A stretch of DNA of 64,000 bases from Desulforudis sp. GTDB lineage: Bacteria; Bacillota; Desulfotomaculia; Desulfotomaculales; Desulforudaceae. How positions within the stretch are numbered: position 1 is the first letter of the stretch; the number at the start of each line of letters is the position of its first letter. The DNA lies in the NCBI GenBank assembly GCA_003604975.1, contig QZIR01000051.1, forward strand, positions 26,019-90,018, in the 5' to 3' direction. Shown piece after piece: positions 61,940 to 64,000 of the stretch. Made by a program: the position numbers and the translations under genes. A model generated the notes under the pieces. That model searched no databases. It was given only the letters and a program-made list of their open reading frames with translations, and was not told the origin of the DNA.

Positions 61940-62838
61940 CGTGGCACCCCTGGTAACGGAAACCAAACGGTAAAGGTGGTAGGGTTATGGTCGACTTCCA
62001 CCTGTCCCCCGATGCCGGTCACCACTTCCCGCACCAGGGTGAGCCCCAGACCCCGACCCGTGCCCCGTGTGGTGAAATCGGGGTCGAAGATCCGCTCCCG
62101 GTGTTCGGGCATAATCCCCGGGCCATTGTCACGAACGTGTATGATCAGTTCTTCACCGTATCGACTTAAAGTGCAAGTAACTTTCCTTTGCCCAGGCGGC
62201 TGGACCATCACGGCCTCGAAGGCGTTATCCAAGAGGTTGCCCAGGACACCGACCAAAACGTAAGCGAGGGATACGGGCAACAGACCGACGGTGTCTTCCA
62301 CATCCAGTTCGAAGCTCACTCCTCGCCCCGGGGCTTGCTGGACCCAGGCCTGCAAAAAGGTCGCCAGCACGGGATCGCCGCATTGAACCGCCTCGTTGGC
62401 GTTAGCGCTAACCTGAATCATTTCGGCCAGGTATTCGCGCCCCATTTCTTCGCGCCCGGTTTGAAACAGGGCGGCCAACGCCTGGAGGTGATTCAACAGG
62501 TCGTGTCGTTGTGCCCGCACCACGTGGAGGAAGCCACGGGCGGTTTCCACTGCCCTCTTTTGGTTGTCCAACGCGTAGCGTTGTGCCTCACCGGCCATTA
62601 TCCAGCTAACGAGTAACACAACCAGGGCATAGTGAAAGAGCGTAAACACCCCGGCGACCAAGACACCTCGTGGCCCGAGCAAGCCGTTAACCTGCAAGAC
62701 TTGGATGCCGAGGGCTACCAGGAGTAGCTGGCCGAGAACGGCCGCAAGTATAATGTAAGCCACCGTAGAAAACTGATGATGATTGTTACAGGTGTGCTGG
62801 TTGTTTCCTGTACCGGATGTTTTCGAACAGAATTTCAC
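61936..62838 (-). CDS. AgrC-like sensor histidine kinase (short sensor)
   Basis: The kinase has only two membrane segments (about residues 25-50 and 58-83) instead of the six of staphylococcal AgrC. Next comes an H-box RAQRHDLLNHLQAL typical of the Spo0B/AgrC group, then N-box NLLDNAFEAV, G1 DNGPGI, F-box and G2 GTGRGLGLTLV. All catalytic residues look intact. The sensing part is so small that it may rely on another membrane protein, perhaps the 160-residue protein upstream. No receiver-domain partner is encoded in the window. Confidence 0.9.
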   Translation of the reverse strand: MKFCSKTSGTGNNQHTCNNHHQFSTVAYIILAAVLGQLLLVALGIQVLQVNGLLGPRGVLVAGVFTLFHYALVVLLVSWIMAGEAQRYALDNQKRAVETARGFLHVVRAQRHDLLNHLQALAALFQTGREEMGREYLAEMIQVSANANEAVQCGDPVLATFLQAWVQQAPGRGVSFELDVEDTVGLLPVSLAYVLVGVLGNLLDNAFEAVMVQPPGQRKVTCTLSRYGEELIIHVRDNGPGIMPEHRERIFDPDFTTRGTGRGLGLTLVREVVTGIGGQVEVDHNPTTFTVWFPLPGVPR

Positions 62839-62923
62839 ACGAACTACCCCGTCTCAGTATAAGTCCATGTTGTAGCATCCCTCAGCCGATGTGTATGGAT
62901 TTGAAACCGAAAGGTAGCGGAAA

Positions 62924-62955
62924 TGACCTGAAATGTAGGTTTATTGACCTGAAAT
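62924..62955 (-). promoter_or_regulatory. Direct repeat, probable LytTR operator
   Basis: On the minus strand ATTTCAGGTCA occurs twice (62945-62955 and 62924-62934) with a period of exactly 21 bp. The core TCAGGTCAT fits 8 of 9 positions of the LytTR consensus [TA][AC][CA]GTTN[AG][TG], and the 12-bp gap between 9-mers is the usual one. The upstream copy overlaps the end of the LytTR gene. A CATACA -10-like sequence lies 27 bp further downstream (62892-62897). It would control the kinase-agrB-agrD genes. Confidence 0.7.
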
Positions 62956-63255
62956 AGAAGACGAAGCTTCTAACCGCTTCCTGAACTCCGTCAGGCAATT
63001 GCGGCTAAGGAACGCCTCTCCCGAAAAATTGCGGAAGACAATTCGGTAACTGTTGTTGTTCCAAGCCTCGATCCTGGTTACCCAGTCCAGGTTTACCAGA
63101 TAGCCTCGGTGGGTGCGAAGAAAGTTGGGTAAGCGGGCCAGTCTATCCTGGATCGCTCCCAGATTCTGGCGGGCAGTATAGTTGGTGGCTGCGGTATGGA
63201 TAATAACCCCTTTAGGCTTATCGGTTTCTATAGAGATGACTTGCACGTCATCCAC
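62941..63255 (-). CDS. LytTR-family DNA-binding regulator without receiver domain
   Basis: The 104-residue protein is a bare LytTR domain, starting with GTG at 63255: VQVISIETDKPKGVIIHT, a LPNFLRTHRGYLVNLDWV core (the FxRxHRSYxVN signature), and FLSRNCLTEFRKRL. AgrA-type regulators normally carry a phospho-receiver in front; here there is none. The gene overlaps the upstream membrane-protein gene by 28 nt. It likely binds the direct repeats at its own 3' end. Confidence 0.87.
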   Translation of the reverse strand: MDDVQVISIETDKPKGVIIHTAATNYTARQNLGAIQDRLARLPNFLRTHRGYLVNLDWVTRIEAWNNNSYRIVFRNFSGEAFLSRNCLTEFRKRLEASSSISGQ

Positions 63256-63710
63256 TTCATCCAGTAGTCGCCGAAAGCGGACTGGAGGCGCTGGATCTCG
63301 TTGCCCGTTATAACCTCCGGCCAGGCCAGCAGAATGCGCAACCATGAATCCGTCCAGATGTCCCGCAGCTCAGTGACACCAACGGCCTGGGCCAGCACTG
63401 GTATAATAAGAATCTGGACTACGGCTAAGCTGCCCAAGGCAAAGAGCGTACCGATCAAACCACGGAGAAAGGAAACCCGGAAGAAAGCAACAAGCAGTAG
63501 AGTGAGCACCAGCACGCCGATCAGCGTGTGAACACCGTAGGGCAGCGGTAGCGCCCGCACACCCCAAGCCGCCAGGGCCGAAAGAACGGCAGCCGGAAAT
63601 ATCAGACGGGATTCCCAGCGTAACCCGAGTATGGCGGCCGCCATGCTGAGCAAAACTACGCTTTCGGGTATGGAGTGCAAAACGACGGCTACCAACGGTA
63701 TCCGATCCAT
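63228..63710 (-). CDS. Polytopic membrane protein of the agr-like locus
   Basis: About five hydrophobic segments fill the first ~125 residues (LHSIPESVVLLSMAAAILGL, AAVLSALAAWGVRALPL, VHTLIGVLVLTLLLVAFF, GLIGTLFALGSLAVVQILII), followed by a short polar tail. Its layout resembles the sensor half of AgrC-type kinases (PLPYGVHTLIG region), but it has no kinase part. The ATG at 63710 gives 160 residues. It overlaps the LytTR gene, as membrane-inhibitor/LytTR pairs do. Function inferred only. Confidence 0.78.
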   Translation of the reverse strand: MDRIPLVAVVLHSIPESVVLLSMAAAILGLRWESRLIFPAAVLSALAAWGVRALPLPYGVHTLIGVLVLTLLLVAFFRVSFLRGLIGTLFALGSLAVVQILIIPVLAQAVGVTELRDIWTDSWLRILLAWPEVITGNEIQRLQSAFGDYWMKWMTCKSSL

Positions 63711-63796
63711 GGCTGCACCTTCCACATACTACTATTCCTTCTTTAATTCGCCAATCATTGCCATAATCCTTCACAGAAAACTGTTAATTCCTCTTT

Positions 63797-63824
63797 TGTA
63801 TAGTAAGTCCCAGGACTACTTGAA
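63797..63824 (-). promoter_or_regulatory. Possible promoter for the agr-like locus
   Basis: TTCAAG (63819-63824) and TATACA (63797-63802), 16 nt apart on the minus strand, lie about 90 nt before the membrane-protein gene. No other candidate is better. Confidence 0.35.
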
Positions 63825-64000
63825 GGATTATGGTCCTTAGGGTCGAGTCCCTTATCTACATGACACATTCAATGGTCATCTGGTTGCAAGTATTTCCGTT
63901 AAAACTTGAGTTTGACACCAACCCCGTGAAAAACAGTGCCACAAATGCTAGACCCCTTGATAATCCTGAACAGACCTTCGCCAAAACCAGAAAACGCGGT
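63825..64000. other. Window edge without recognisable gene
   Basis: No gene, strong hairpin or known RNA was seen in this last stretch on either strand. Confidence 0.5.

Noticed and set aside
1..64000. CRISPR arrays, tRNA or rRNA genes, intact insertion sequences
   Set aside because: No regularly spaced repeats, no cloverleaf or rRNA-like sequence, and no full transposase gene were found on reading.

Overview
The window looks like chromosomal DNA of a spore-forming, moderately high-G+C anaerobic Firmicute, most like the Peptococcaceae / Desulfotomaculales (relatives of Pelotomaculum, Desulfotomaculum, Desulforudis). The grounds are a complete spoIIIAA-AH operon, an uninterrupted sigK, the Asp23-AmaP-DUF2273 cluster, an FchA-FolD pair typical of folate C1 metabolism in anaerobes, many TTG/GTG starts with strong AGGAGG ribosome sites, and an OLE RNA. 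The genus is an inference; no rRNA or tRNA gene was seen.

Layout. 1-9.8 kb (minus): gatCAB (gatB runs off the edge), recN, argR, nadK, tlyA, dxs. 9.16-10.5 kb: membrane gene oapA preceded by a ~600-nt structured RNA with the hallmarks of OLE RNA. 10.5-19.3 kb (minus): ispA, xseB, fchA, folD, xseA, nusB, the Asp23 envelope-stress set, biotin carboxylase, and a carboxyltransferase fused to a complete AccB-like biotin carrier. 19.5-24.7 kb: spoIIIAA-AH, the engulfment-stage feeding-tube/secretion operon. 24.9-30.7 kb: CD1247-type protein, efp, Xaa-Pro peptidase, aroQ, PmbA/TldD. 30.7-44.1 kb: type IV pilus genes (pilO, N, M, five prepilin-like or pilus proteins, pilC, pilB) directly downstream of aroB-K-C-E, yqeG and a fused mobA-mobB. 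sigK is divergent at 44.2 kb.

45-58.8 kb is a mixed accessory stretch with both strands used: an unknown small protein behind a consensus promoter, a decayed radical-SAM gene, a DUF4097 beta-repeat protein with a membrane partner, an exonuclease/endonuclease-family hydrolase, a P-loop kinase, panE, a nucleoside-recognition membrane pair, a TatD-linked radical SAM protein, an M24 peptidase, two ferritin-like genes, glgA, a lone minC, a Nudix hydrolase and hsp20. Two copies of an imperfect intergenic repeat lie here. 58.9-60.8 kb looks more A+T-rich and holds an orphan ABC-2 permease, a small membrane protein and a secreted protein.

61.1-63.8 kb (minus) is an Agr-type peptide signalling locus: a membrane protein, a LytTR DNA-binding protein with no receiver domain, a 21-bp-period direct repeat matching the LytTR operator pattern, a short-sensor histidine kinase, AgrB, and an overlooked 42-codon AgrD-like prepeptide. 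This locus and the OLE RNA/OapA module are the most interesting parts of the window.
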